From assembly GCF_017742215.1 (NCBI RefSeq), contig NZ_JAGHKP010000003.1:616308-680307 (forward strand): DNA of 64,000 nucleotides. The letters are read 5' to 3'. A program made the translations under genes and the position numbers. The stretch is from Chitinophaga chungangae (GTDB taxonomy: Bacteria; Bacteroidota; Bacteroidia; Chitinophagales; Chitinophagaceae). Numbering within the stretch: the first letter of the stretch is position 1; each line of letters starts with the position of its first letter. The notes under the pieces were generated by a model. The model was not told where the DNA came from and did no database searches. It was given only the letters and a program-made list of their open reading frames with translations. Shown here piece by piece: positions 25,101-34,239 of this stretch.

Positions 25101-26015
25101 ATGAAAAACATGTTCCGTAAAATGGGCCTGCCGGTGTTGTTGTTGGGCGCCTTCTCCATTATCATTTACGCATGTACAAAAAACAATTCGGCTGAGCCCG
25201 AAAAAGTACCCGACGGGATGCAAAGGGTAAGCCTCAAGCTCACAGACGACCCCGGCCTTTTCGACAAAGTAAACATCGACATCCAACGGGTGGAAGTGCT
25301 CGTGGATACCTGCAACCAGGGCAGGGGAGACGATGACGACGACGACGACCGCTGGAACGACCGCGACCGCTGCGGATGGTGGGAAGACTGGAGAGACAGG
25401 GAAAGAAACAAGGAGTGCGACGTTTGGGACACGCTCGACATCAATCCCGGCGTATATGACCTGCTGCAGCTCCGCAACGGGGTAGACACCAGCCTCGCCA
25501 ACGGCATCGTCCGCAAAGGGCGCATCGAAAAGATCCGCATCACCCTCGGGCCCAACAATTCACTCGTTAAAGACAGCATAACCTATCCACTTAAATCCAT
25601 CAACGGCCAGGTAAAAATTCTCATCAAAGTAAGGCATGAAGAATGGGACGAAATCACCCCGGACAATCTCCAGCTTTGGCTCGACTTTGACGTTCAACGC
25701 TCCATCATCCAGGTAAGCAGGGGCAAATTCATCCTCAAACCCGTCATCCACGTATGGACGGTTAAACAGACCGGCTCCGTTTCCGGTAAGGTATTACCCG
25801 CAGACGCCGAATCGGTGATCACCGTGTTCAACAGCCTCGATTCCCTGTACGCCATACCGGGCAGACAAGGGGAATTTAAGGTACGGGGCCTCAAAACAGG
25901 CACTTACAGCGTATTTGTGAACGCCGGCAACGGTTATATGGACACGACCATCACAGACGTGAAAATAGAACGCAACCGCGATACGAAGTTGCCAACCATC
26001 ACGTTAAGAAAGTAA
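25101..26015 (+). CDS. DUF4382 lipoprotein with acidic insert
   Basis: 304 residues. A lipoprotein signal (MKNMFRKMGLPVLLLGAFSI.., lipobox IIYAC) precedes a DUF4382 domain (RVSLKLTDDPGLFDKVNIDIQRVEV .. LQLRNGVDTSLANG). A C-terminal beta-sandwich of carboxypeptidase-regulatory type (GSVSGKVLPADAESVIT .. LKTGTYSVFVNA) ends the protein. An insert at about residues 68-111 has seven Asp in a row and alternating Arg/Asp/Trp, bounded by cysteines; it could bind a divalent metal such as calcium. It is probably a cell-surface or periplasmic lipoprotein; function unknown. Terminator at 26044-26074. Confidence 0.8.
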   Translation: MKNMFRKMGLPVLLLGAFSIIIYACTKNNSAEPEKVPDGMQRVSLKLTDDPGLFDKVNIDIQRVEVLVDTCNQGRGDDDDDDDRWNDRDRCGWWEDWRDRERNKECDVWDTLDINPGVYDLLQLRNGVDTSLANGIVRKGRIEKIRITLGPNNSLVKDSITYPLKSINGQVKILIKVRHEEWDEITPDNLQLWLDFDVQRSIIQVSRGKFILKPVIHVWTVKQTGSVSGKVLPADAESVITVFNSLDSLYAIPGRQGEFKVRGLKTGTYSVFVNAGNGYMDTTITDVKIERNRDTKLPTITLRK

Positions 26016-26043
26016 ACCCATACAACCTGAATTTTTCCTAAAT

Positions 26044-26074
26044 AAAAGGCCCCGGGTATGTCTGGGGCCTTTTA
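26044..26074 (+). terminator. Terminator after the DUF4382 gene
   Basis: AAAAGGCCCC (26044-26053) pairs with GGGGCCTTTT (26064-26073). Confidence 0.9.
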
Positions 26075-26098
26075 TCATTTGAAGAAAAAGACTAATTT

Positions 26099-26698
26099 GT
26101 GATCAAATCCATTCTTCCTGTGAAAAAATTATGCTTCCTGATCATTTGCAGCTGCTTCGCGCTGCTGGCCGCGGGGCAAACCACCGGCAACCAGACGGAC
26201 GCCAAGAACCGCAAACAAGGCCCCTGGGTGGAACAGGTGCCCTCTATCCGCGGCGAGCCCGGCTACACCTGGGAAGGCATTTATAAAAATGACCGCAAGG
26301 AAGGCGTCTGGAAAAAATACACGACAGACGGCGACGTGATGGCCGAAGAAACTTTCAAAAACGGTGTGCTCGACGGTCTTTGCAAATATTTTTACCCCAA
26401 CGGCAAGATCAGCGCCATCGGCAATATGCTGTCTGTAGACATCGACGGGCAGAAAGATACCATTGTAGTGATAGACCCCGTCAGCGGCCAGGAAAACCTT
26501 ACCGAAGTAACGCGTAAAGGATATTCCGTGAAACACGGTGAATGGAAAGTGTACGACGAAGACGGTACGATGATGCGAGAAACCTACGACAAGGGCGAGC
26601 TGAGCAATTCCGTGATGGGCAACAGGCCCCGCTCGCAGGCTGCGCCGCTGCCACATGAAGCCGCCGAAGCGGCCAAAAAGAAGAAAGGGAAAAACTAG
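26099..26698 (+). CDS. Exported MORN-like repeat protein
   Basis: About 199 residues from GTG 26099, or 192 from GTG 26120, both before a signal peptide (KKLCFLIICSCFALLAAGQ). The body has MORN/YwqK-like repeats: KNRKQGPWVEQ, YKNDRKEGVWKKYTTDGDV, KNGVLDGLCKYFYPNGKIS and KHGEWKVYDEDGTMMRE. The tail is Lys-rich. Such proteins are common and uncharacterised in Bacteroidota; the repeats form beta-hairpin ladders. No ATG start is available. Confidence 0.75.
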   Translation: MIKSILPVKKLCFLIICSCFALLAAGQTTGNQTDAKNRKQGPWVEQVPSIRGEPGYTWEGIYKNDRKEGVWKKYTTDGDVMAEETFKNGVLDGLCKYFYPNGKISAIGNMLSVDIDGQKDTIVVIDPVSGQENLTEVTRKGYSVKHGEWKVYDEDGTMMRETYDKGELSNSVMGNRPRSQAAPLPHEAAEAAKKKKGKN

Positions 26699-26899
26699 AT
26701 CCGGGGGAGCATTTTATTCGTATATAAACGCCAGGACAGAAAATCTTTTATTTTTAGTAAGTATTGATCAACCTTATCCGACTATTTGACCAAAACTAAG
26801 TTGCACCCGGCAGAATCACCTACTGGCCTGTGAAATGAAAAACCGTTGTAATTGGCCGGGTTCGTAATTCCAAGCTGTTTGTTTTTTAAAACCTATTCG

Positions 26900-28828
26900 A
26901 TGACAAGTATTTTGTCCCAATCATTGCGTGCCCGTATGCAGCAGATATACAGGACAGGTATCCTGCAGATATCAGGAAAAGAGGAAGCAAGAAGGATCAA
27001 AGTAGTGAACGTGGTTTGTTTTGCCTCCGGCATCCTAGTGGCGATCTACGGCGTTGCTTTTTACCTTTTGCTGCATTCGCTGCTGATATTGGTGCCGGCG
27101 GTATTTTTTTTCTGTCCTGCTTTTTTCGGCATGATCTTTCTGAACGCGCGGCGCCGGTACAATGCTTCCCGTATAGGCATGCATGTTTTATACATCCTTA
27201 TCATTTTGTATTACGGCAGCATCCTGGGCAGGGTCACGGAAGTACAGCTGTTGGCGGTGTTTATGATGAGCGTGGCTTTGCTGATCTGGCGGCCGCAGGA
27301 AAAGGCCCAGCGCATCATTTGCGCGTCCATGCCGATCATCTGCCTGATCGTGCTGGAGTTTATTTATTATTTTGATCTTGTAGAACCATTGCCCTTAAGC
27401 CAGACCACGCAGAATATTTACCGCTGGATGGTGATGCCGGTGGTGCTGTACCTCAATTATCTCGCCATCAGTCTTTACCAGGACAATATCATGGACCTGC
27501 TCCGCGCGCTGCGCAGCCGCAATACGTCACTTTCCGGCAGCAGGCGGGAAATAGAACGGCAGCGCCGGGAGCTGGAAAAATATAACAAAGAGCTGGAACA
27601 GATCGTGCGGGAACGTACCTTTGCGCTTGTAAAAGCCAATACGGCCAAAACGCAGTTCATCGGCGAGCTGAGCCACGAGATCAGGACGCCGCTGAATACG
27701 CTGGCGGGTTTAAGCGAGTTGCTGAGCGACGAGCTAAGCAGGCTGAACACGGCCACAGGAGCGGAAGCCAGGCAAATGGCCCGCAACATGAACGCGCTGA
27801 GCCGTAACATTATGGAAATCGTAAACAGTGTTTTAGAATTGTCAAAGATAGAAGCAGGCGCCACGGAAGAGCTCAGGCCGGAACCCTTTTCCCTCAAGGA
27901 ATGGCTGCGGCATACCGTTGGCATCTATCAAAGCATTGCCAGCAAAGAATCCATCTTTATACACCTTGAAATAGACAGCCGTTTCCCCGAAATGGTGCTT
28001 TGTGATAAAATGGCGCTGGGCCAGGTGGTGAACAACCTCCTGTCTGCCTCCCTCAAATCCACGCCCTCCGGCAAAAACGTGCGCGTGCGTTGTTTTCATA
28101 AACAAACAACAATGTTCCTGCAGGTATGCGACGAGGGTAAAGGCATTACCGACGGCCAGATAGACGCCATCCTGGAGCCTTTCCAGCAGGGCGACCGTGA
28201 AATGTACCGCCAGTTCGGCGGAAGCGGTCTTGGCCTGGCCATCGCCAAACGCAAGGCGGAAGCCATGGGCGGTAACCTGCAGGTAAGCAGCATGCCCGGC
28301 GAAGGCAGCAATTTCCTGATAACGCTGCCTCTGCTGGTAAGTGAGGAAGTAAAAGAGATACCCGCCGCGCCGGCTGAATTACCCGGCCTTCCGGCGGATT
28401 CAAGGATACTGGTGATGGACGATAACGACATCGACCATACCATCATGAAACATTTCCTGGCCCGCCTGGGCATCACGCAGGTATGGTTCGCCCACGACGG
28501 CGCCGAAGGCGTGGAAATGGCCCGCAAACTGAAGCCGGACGTGGTGCTGATGGACCTGCATATGCCCGTGATGAACGGTCACGATACGTTTCTCTATCTC
28601 CGTAAAGACCCCGAACTGCAGCATATTCCGGTAGTGGCCGTATCGTCGGACGCGTTCAGGGAACAGGAACTGGAGTTCATCCGCCTGGGGATGGACGGCT
28701 ATCTCCGTAAACCCGTGGAGCCACAGGTGCTGCACGGCGTACTGGAAAAACTGCTGCGTTTCGACACCCGGCATCCCCGCACGGCCGTCAACGGGCAAAA
28801 GGTAGAACAGCCCGACCCGGCACTGTAG
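26900..28828 (+). CDS. Hybrid sensor histidine kinase / response regulator
   Basis: 642 residues from ATG 26900; an upstream frame to 26852 lacks a natural start. Six membrane helices (about residues 30-190) form the sensor. A coiled coil follows (SRREIERQRRELEKYNKELEQ split over about 205-235), then HisKA with H259 in ELSHEIRTPLN, an HATPase_c domain (GSGLGLAIAKRKAEAMGG), and a C-terminal receiver with the phosphoacceptor D552 in LMDLHMPVMNG. The sensor helices resemble the 7TM-like or MASE-type membrane sensors without a periplasmic loop. No output regulator gene is adjacent. Confidence 0.9.
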   Translation: MTSILSQSLRARMQQIYRTGILQISGKEEARRIKVVNVVCFASGILVAIYGVAFYLLLHSLLILVPAVFFFCPAFFGMIFLNARRRYNASRIGMHVLYILIILYYGSILGRVTEVQLLAVFMMSVALLIWRPQEKAQRIICASMPIICLIVLEFIYYFDLVEPLPLSQTTQNIYRWMVMPVVLYLNYLAISLYQDNIMDLLRALRSRNTSLSGSRREIERQRRELEKYNKELEQIVRERTFALVKANTAKTQFIGELSHEIRTPLNTLAGLSELLSDELSRLNTATGAEARQMARNMNALSRNIMEIVNSVLELSKIEAGATEELRPEPFSLKEWLRHTVGIYQSIASKESIFIHLEIDSRFPEMVLCDKMALGQVVNNLLSASLKSTPSGKNVRVRCFHKQTTMFLQVCDEGKGITDGQIDAILEPFQQGDREMYRQFGGSGLGLAIAKRKAEAMGGNLQVSSMPGEGSNFLITLPLLVSEEVKEIPAAPAELPGLPADSRILVMDDNDIDHTIMKHFLARLGITQVWFAHDGAEGVEMARKLKPDVVLMDLHMPVMNGHDTFLYLRKDPELQHIPVVAVSSDAFREQELEFIRLGMDGYLRKPVEPQVLHGVLEKLLRFDTRHPRTAVNGQKVEQPDPAL

Positions 28829-28852
28829 CGGGTTTTAGCATTTCTCCCATTT

Positions 28853-29515
28853 TTATTTGCCCGTTTCCATATGCGGCGCATCCACCGGTTTCGACTCCGG
28901 CGAGCCCCATTGCCGCAGGTAGATCGAAAGGAACACGATGGAAGCAACGGATAAAAATTCGCTTTGCCAGTTCTGGAACGATTCGAACCAGAACTTGGAG
29001 TTCAGCAGGTATTCCGCCGCAGTGGCCGTGGGGCGGTGCTCGCCGGTCTGCTCTATGTTGTAGTGCGCGAGGCTGCCGCTGAAATGCAGGGCGAAGGAAA
29101 TAAGGAAAAGCCCGAGGAACGCGATAGACAATGAATGTTTGTACAGCTTCAGCCAAAAGCCGCCTTTGTTCACCGCCCAGGGCGCATCCGGGCCGGGTTT
29201 CGGTTCCCTGTCCACTTCCTCTTTTTCATCGGGGTCTTTCGATTCGGCGGAGCCGATCTGCCGCAGCCACACGGTAAGTACCACGTACATCGCCATTTGC
29301 AGGAATTCGCTTTCCCAGTTTTCGAAAGTGGCTTCCATAAAATGCGGGCTGATCAGATAGGCTGCGAAAGAAACCTCTTCCATGCCCATCTTTTCCAGCT
29401 CATCGTTGTACTGTTTGTGCCCGGTGAAAGCTTGCGCCGCGAGGCATACCACCAGCATGGCTACAAAGGCGATGGTCAGGCCGTTGAGATAAAGCCAAGA
29501 ATGTTTTTTCTTCAT
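28853..29515 (-). CDS. DUF6766 family membrane protein
   Basis: 220 residues with four membrane helices made of an internal duplication. Unit 1 contains SPHFMEATFENWESEFLQMA and LRQIGSAESKDPD. Unit 2 contains NSKFWFESFQNWQSEFLSVA and LRQWGSPESKPVD. This repeated W-x-SEFL motif with a following G-S-x-ESK turn is the DUF6766 pattern. Function unknown. It is 10 bases after the SDR gene on the same strand and may be the last gene of a 742-residue protein / SDR / DUF6766 operon. Confidence 0.8.
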   Translation of the reverse strand: MKKKHSWLYLNGLTIAFVAMLVVCLAAQAFTGHKQYNDELEKMGMEEVSFAAYLISPHFMEATFENWESEFLQMAMYVVLTVWLRQIGSAESKDPDEKEEVDREPKPGPDAPWAVNKGGFWLKLYKHSLSIAFLGLFLISFALHFSGSLAHYNIEQTGEHRPTATAAEYLLNSKFWFESFQNWQSEFLSVASIVFLSIYLRQWGSPESKPVDAPHMETGK

Positions 29516-29525
29516 GTAATGATGT

Positions 29526-30284
29526 TTAAATCAATTGCAGATGCGGGCGGATCTTCACTTCCACCACGTCGCAGCGTTTAGGCTGCGTGAGCACGTACAG
29601 CACGCATTGCGCGATGTCTTCCGATTTCAGCATTTCCATGTTCTTTATTTTTTCGCGTTTTTCATTTTCGCCGCCAGGCTGCATATCCGTATCAACAGCG
29701 CCCGGCTCGATCAGCGTTACCTTGATGCCGAGCTCGTTCACTTCTTTTCGGAGCGTTTCTGAAAACCCCTGGATGCCCGCTTTGGTGGCGACGTAAACGG
29801 AACTGCCTTTCTCCCGTTTGTCCGCGCTCATGGAGCCGATATTGACGATATGCCCGCCGCCTTTGTCTTTCATGCGTTTTACCGCTTCATGCACGCAGGC
29901 CATGTACCCCAGCATATTTACCTGGAGAATGTATTGCCAGTCTTCGTACTTCCCGTCCATAATGCTCTGGTAGCCGAGAGCAGCGTTGTTGACGAGCACA
30001 TGCAGCTGCCCCAGGAAGCCGTCTCCCTGCTGGAAAATAAATTCGATGTCCTCTTTTTTCGAAACATCCGCAATAATGCCCATCACATTTTCTTCCAGCG
30101 CGTTGACATTAAATTCTTCCAGTACTTCGTTCAGCTCTTTTTCATGCCGCCCGAAGATGAGCACTTTCGCCCCGTGCTGCGCCAGCAATAAGGCGGTGGC
30201 CCTTCCGATACCGGTGGTGCCGCCGGTAACGAGCACCGAAATGTCTTTCAGTATTTTTCCGTGTATGTCAGGAGCGTTTTCCAT
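29526..30284 (-). CDS. SDR family NAD(P)-dependent oxidoreductase
   Basis: 252 residues with the Rossmann motif GGTTGIGRATA, the NNAALG segment, catalytic Ser in NIGSMS and Y-x3-K in YVATKAG. The LIEPGAVDTDM segment follows. Substrate unknown. Its first 17 bases overlap the end of the 742-residue protein gene, so expression is coupled. Confidence 0.9.
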   Translation of the reverse strand: MENAPDIHGKILKDISVLVTGGTTGIGRATALLLAQHGAKVLIFGRHEKELNEVLEEFNVNALEENVMGIIADVSKKEDIEFIFQQGDGFLGQLHVLVNNAALGYQSIMDGKYEDWQYILQVNMLGYMACVHEAVKRMKDKGGGHIVNIGSMSADKREKGSSVYVATKAGIQGFSETLRKEVNELGIKVTLIEPGAVDTDMQPGGENEKREKIKNMEMLKSEDIAQCVLYVLTQPKRCDVVEVKIRPHLQLI

Positions 30285-32496
30285 GTTTGATCGTTTTATT
30301 CAGTTCAACAATTATTTTCTGATTGCCGTGCACCTGTACGCTGATGCTGCCGTCTTTCTCCCTGCGGGGCTGGTATACGGACGTGTGTTCGTTCCGCCTT
30401 CCCGTTACTTTCACCGGTCCCGTTTTTTTCCCGTTCAGGGGAAGGAAGATCATACGGCAGGTAAGCCGCTGGTCGCCCTTTACATCGAATTGCAGGCTGC
30501 CGCTGCGGGTGTTTTTATGGTTGAAGGTGGGGTAGTCGATAAACAACATAATATCCGCATGCGGCAGTTTAAAATAATGCCGTGGCACCATCGCGAATGC
30601 AAGCCCCGCGCCATATACTTCCTGGCCAACGGTGCCGGACTGGTTAAAGCCAAATTGCAGGTCTTCCAGCGGTATCCACAACCGTTTATCGATCTCGCCG
30701 GTTTTCGGTTCCTTGCTGATCATATCTTCCGGCAGCGCTGGCGGGTAATAATAGATGGCCCTGTGCAGCATGTAACGCACGTATTCCGCCAGCAGCAGGG
30801 AAATGGAGGGTAATATGTCTACATCCTGCGCCAGCCGGATGTATTCGTGGAACGAGCTGAAACATTCCAGCTCTTCGTAAACAGCCGTGTAAGGCGCATC
30901 GTCCAGCGGGAAAAGGGTGAAGAACGTGCTGATGTTTTTGCCGTTGCCGTACTGGCAATCCCAGATGGCGGTGTTGCGTAGCAGGTTGGCAAGACAGAGA
31001 TAGCTGAGGCGGAGGTAATTTTTATCGCCGGTGAATTTGAAGAGTTTTAACAACGCTTTGGCAGTGAAGGCGGTATTATTGGCCTGGTAGAAAAGATCGA
31101 AGCCTTTACCGTTGAGTGAACGGGCGGCCTTTTTTGCTTCGGTGAGATACCGTTGCAGGCCCGTCAGCTCGTAAGCCTGGAGGAGGATATGCGCATAGAT
31201 GCCCGCTACATCCTTTTCCCCGCCTTTGCCCGGCTGCGTTTCGGCCTTGACTACCTCCAGCGTGTCGAGGTTATAGAAAACGGGCCATTCATATTTAAAA
31301 TGCCGCGCTACTTTGATGACGAATTCCAGCGAGGTCAGAAAAATGTCTTTCGCCATTTTATCTCCTTTCTCCGCGAGCCTGCTGAGGTTCAGCAGAGGAT
31401 GATGGAGGTACCACGAATCCATCACGCGGGTTTTTTTATGTTCTTCGGACTGGTCCAGTTTGTCTTCCTGCGATGTCAGCCAACGGCCTATCGCGTCGAT
31501 CTGGTCGTCAAAAAATGCGGGGATGCCTTTTTTCATTACGTCTACCAGTGCAATTTCGGTGCGGCTCCATTCGGCATAATCCATCAACGGCAGCAATACC
31601 GCCATTTGCACCATGATCTCGGGCGGTGTTTTGTAATCGCTTACGTACGCGTTCAGAAAAGCATTTTGTTCGAATTGCTGCCAGCAGCCCGGGTTGTGCT
31701 GAAGGTTGTGTAACGATTTCTGCAAAATGTCCGGCCAGTTGTGGTAGTCGGTGCCGGGTTTGGGCATATGCAGATATATTTCGGAAAGCATTTGCAGGAA
31801 CTGCTCCGCTTTTTCGAATTCGGTTTTGGGGATCGCGTCGCTGAGGAGCAATGTAACGTTTGACAGCATATAATTTTTCCCGGTTTTCAACGGTTTGGTG
31901 CCCGCTGGCAATGCAAACCCGATCTCCGGCCACTGACCGCCCACGGTGTCCGCTGCTTCAGTATGCGTGTCTTCGTTGTAGTCTTTCAGCGAGCCGAGAT
32001 GCTGGAAATACAGCACGGAGCCGATGACGGGTTTGGTAAGGCTGAAATATAACAGCCCTGAACGATGGCCCTTTTGGGAAATATGCACGTGCCCCGAAGG
32101 ATGGGCCGATTTGCCCAGCATCACAAGGTCCCGCGGCCAGAACGGGAACATCAGCGGCTGTGTGGGCGTAAAACTTACCGAACAATGAAATAACGGCAGG
32201 TCGGCGGGATCGAACTTCAAATCCACCACATGCTCACCCAGCGGCGATCCCAGCAGGAACCGGATGCCGCCCGCGGATGTTTTCGTGCCGGTGAGCTGCA
32301 GCGCCTGGTCCGGTGCATATGCCGTGCGCAAGGCGATGCTTCCGCCTTTCGGCCAATCGATCACCAGCCACAGCGCATGTTCCGATAGTTTTGCCTGAAC
32401 CGAATACCCGTGCAGGGAATGGTTGTATAAAGTTTGTACAGCCCCGTCCGTTAAAGACTGGTAAACAGACGCGTACCATGGTGAAAATCCGTTCAT
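30268..32496 (-). CDS. Large unrecognised protein, possibly (alpha/alpha)6-barrel type
   Basis: 742 residues, no signal peptide. The N-terminal 240 residues look beta-rich (SLHGYSVQAKLSEHALWLVI .. VVDLKFDPADLPLFHCSVSF). The middle (about 240-620) is helical with repeated hairpins (GIYAHILLQAYELTGLQRYL, NNTAFTAKALLKLFKFTGDK), as in six-hairpin glycosidase or GH88/GH127-like folds. The C-terminal 120 residues return to strands (SLQFDVKGDQRLTCRMIFLP). No catalytic motif was recognised, so glycan activity is only inference from fold impression. It overlaps the SDR gene and is divergent from another unknown gene. Confidence 0.65.
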   Translation of the reverse strand: MNGFSPWYASVYQSLTDGAVQTLYNHSLHGYSVQAKLSEHALWLVIDWPKGGSIALRTAYAPDQALQLTGTKTSAGGIRFLLGSPLGEHVVDLKFDPADLPLFHCSVSFTPTQPLMFPFWPRDLVMLGKSAHPSGHVHISQKGHRSGLLYFSLTKPVIGSVLYFQHLGSLKDYNEDTHTEAADTVGGQWPEIGFALPAGTKPLKTGKNYMLSNVTLLLSDAIPKTEFEKAEQFLQMLSEIYLHMPKPGTDYHNWPDILQKSLHNLQHNPGCWQQFEQNAFLNAYVSDYKTPPEIMVQMAVLLPLMDYAEWSRTEIALVDVMKKGIPAFFDDQIDAIGRWLTSQEDKLDQSEEHKKTRVMDSWYLHHPLLNLSRLAEKGDKMAKDIFLTSLEFVIKVARHFKYEWPVFYNLDTLEVVKAETQPGKGGEKDVAGIYAHILLQAYELTGLQRYLTEAKKAARSLNGKGFDLFYQANNTAFTAKALLKLFKFTGDKNYLRLSYLCLANLLRNTAIWDCQYGNGKNISTFFTLFPLDDAPYTAVYEELECFSSFHEYIRLAQDVDILPSISLLLAEYVRYMLHRAIYYYPPALPEDMISKEPKTGEIDKRLWIPLEDLQFGFNQSGTVGQEVYGAGLAFAMVPRHYFKLPHADIMLFIDYPTFNHKNTRSGSLQFDVKGDQRLTCRMIFLPLNGKKTGPVKVTGRRNEHTSVYQPRREKDGSISVQVHGNQKIIVELNKTIKHGKRS

Positions 32497-32612
32497 ATTG
32501 TCCTCTTGTTATGCCATTAGCTGATTAAAAATGATGCCAATGCAGCATCGGCGAGGGTTTACAGCTGTTTATATGGCATAGTTTTCTCTTTTTATATCCT
32601 AAAGCAGGATGT

Positions 32613-33254
32613 ATGGAAACCATTGATATCACGAATGCCATTCCGCCGCAACTAATCGGCAACAGCACCAACGATTGTGAATCGATCATTCTTCCGAGCA
32701 CGGACGAAGCGCGGCTGCTGTTTGAAAAAGCAATGAACAGGTTATTGTCCGTCAATCTCTGGAAAGATCTCAGCGGCATGGCCAGCGCGTCTTTCCAGTT
32801 GGTGAACAAAGCGGGGCGCCCGCAAGACAGGATGGCGATGCCGGGAGATTATATCCGCATCAATGTTCCCGGCCCGGGCAACAGCGAAGGCGATGGTTTT
32901 GACTGGGTAATGGTGGAAGATATCCGCGAACAGATCTACGTGCCCGACGACAGTTTTTCCTTTATCATGCGCGTAAGGCCCGCTGCGCGGCCGGGAGAGG
33001 AGAAAAAACGCATTTCCCATTTCTTCAAACAATACGCCACCAGTTCGTTCATGGTAGAATTGAAAGGCCGTGAAGTGAAAGCCGGCGTGTACGGGCGGAA
33101 CGAAGTGCCGAACACCGGCGCACGGTACCTGTGGGACAAGATCCGTAACCTGTTCGCCGCTATTACCGCCATGCTCGGTTATTCCCATTTCCAGTGGAAA
33201 AAACTGGTGAACGGCATTCTCAAAACGCCGACTGATTCATCACAAAAAATCTGA
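32613..33254 (+). CDS. Unrecognised 213-residue soluble protein
   Basis: A soluble protein with no signal. The middle part (about 50-165) is rich in alternating charged/hydrophobic strands (GDYIRINVPGPGNSEGDGFD, WVMVEDIREQIYVPDDSFSF). The C-terminal third (SFMVELKGREVKAGVYGRNE.. VPNTGARYLWDKIRNLFAAI) is mixed. No motif known to me. It is 5 bases ahead of an SDR gene, with which it must be co-transcribed, and divergent from the 742-residue unknown, which in turn overlaps another SDR gene. Confidence 0.65.
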   Translation: METIDITNAIPPQLIGNSTNDCESIILPSTDEARLLFEKAMNRLLSVNLWKDLSGMASASFQLVNKAGRPQDRMAMPGDYIRINVPGPGNSEGDGFDWVMVEDIREQIYVPDDSFSFIMRVRPAARPGEEKKRISHFFKQYATSSFMVELKGREVKAGVYGRNEVPNTGARYLWDKIRNLFAAITAMLGYSHFQWKKLVNGILKTPTDSSQKI

Positions 33255-33259
33255 CCGAT

Positions 33260-34183
33260 ATGGAACAGCAGCAAATCGACAACAGGAACCGTTATGCGCT
33301 GATCACCGGTGCTACCAGCGGCATCGGTTACGAGCTTGCGAAATTGTTTGCCGCAGACGGTTATCATTTGATACTCGTGGCGCGGAACGAAGAACGTTTG
33401 CAGGAAGTGGCCGATGAGTTGAAAAATGCATATAGTGTGGAAATCACGCCCCATGCGAAAGATCTGTTTGCGCCCGGCGCCGCTGAAGAAGTGTACCAGT
33501 TTGCGAAGAACATGGGCATTACCGTGGATGTGCTCGTAAACGACGCGGGACAGGGCGAATGGGGTCCGTTTATCGATACAGAACTGAAACGGGATATCGA
33601 TATTGTACAGCTGAACATTATCGCGCTGATCTCGCTTACCAAACTGTTCCTGCGCGACATGGTGCAGCGAAACGAAGGAAAGATCCTGCAAGTGGGCTCC
33701 GAAGCGGGCGCCACGCCCATGCCGCTGCTGTCTGTCTACGCCGCCACCAAAGCTTTCGTGCTTTCTTTCAGCGCGGCGCTGGCCAATGAAATGAAAGATA
33801 AAAACATCACCATTACCGTACTGCTGCCTGGCCCAACGGATACCGACTTCTTCCATAAAGCGCATCAGCAGCATACCGTCACCTACAAGGAAAAGAAACT
33901 GGACGATCCTGCCACGGTCGCAAAAAACGGCTACGAGGCGCTGATGAAAGGGGAGAACAAGATCGTTTCCGGTTCAACGGCCAAAATGCACGTATTTTTG
34001 TCTGATCTGCTGGGCGACGAAATGGCCGCCGGTAATGCAAGAAAACAGAACGAGCCGAGCGACAAGGAAGGCCGCACCACAATCACCCACGAGCCGTCGC
34101 GCAGGGAACGCGAAGCGATCCACGCTACGGAAGGAGATTATCAAAAAGGCGTCAGGCCGGATGAAGAGATCAAGCCATTCTAA
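33260..34183 (+). CDS. SDR family oxidoreductase with charged C-terminal extension
   Basis: 307 residues: Rossmann TGATSGIGYELAK, NDAGQGEWG, catalytic Ser in VGSEAG and Y-x3-K in YAATKAF, as in DltE-like short-chain dehydrogenases. After residue 255 a hydrophilic tail of about 50 residues is added (NEPSDKEGRTTITHEPSRRE.. EGDYQKGVRPDEEIKPF), unusual for the family. Substrate unknown. Terminator at 34191-34224 is shared with the convergent CinA gene. Confidence 0.88.
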   Translation: MEQQQIDNRNRYALITGATSGIGYELAKLFAADGYHLILVARNEERLQEVADELKNAYSVEITPHAKDLFAPGAAEEVYQFAKNMGITVDVLVNDAGQGEWGPFIDTELKRDIDIVQLNIIALISLTKLFLRDMVQRNEGKILQVGSEAGATPMPLLSVYAATKAFVLSFSAALANEMKDKNITITVLLPGPTDTDFFHKAHQQHTVTYKEKKLDDPATVAKNGYEALMKGENKIVSGSTAKMHVFLSDLLGDEMAAGNARKQNEPSDKEGRTTITHEPSRREREAIHATEGDYQKGVRPDEEIKPF

Positions 34184-34190
34184 AAAATAA

Positions 34191-34224
34191 AACGGCGGAC
34201 ACGATAAATGCCCGCCGTTCTTTT
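34191..34224. terminator. Bidirectional terminator between the SDR and CinA genes
   Basis: AACGGCGG (34191-34198) pairs with CCGCCGTT (34212-34219), with A-rich flank on the left and TTTT on the right. Confidence 0.85.
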
Positions 34225-34239
34225 ATGATGAAGGGTGTT

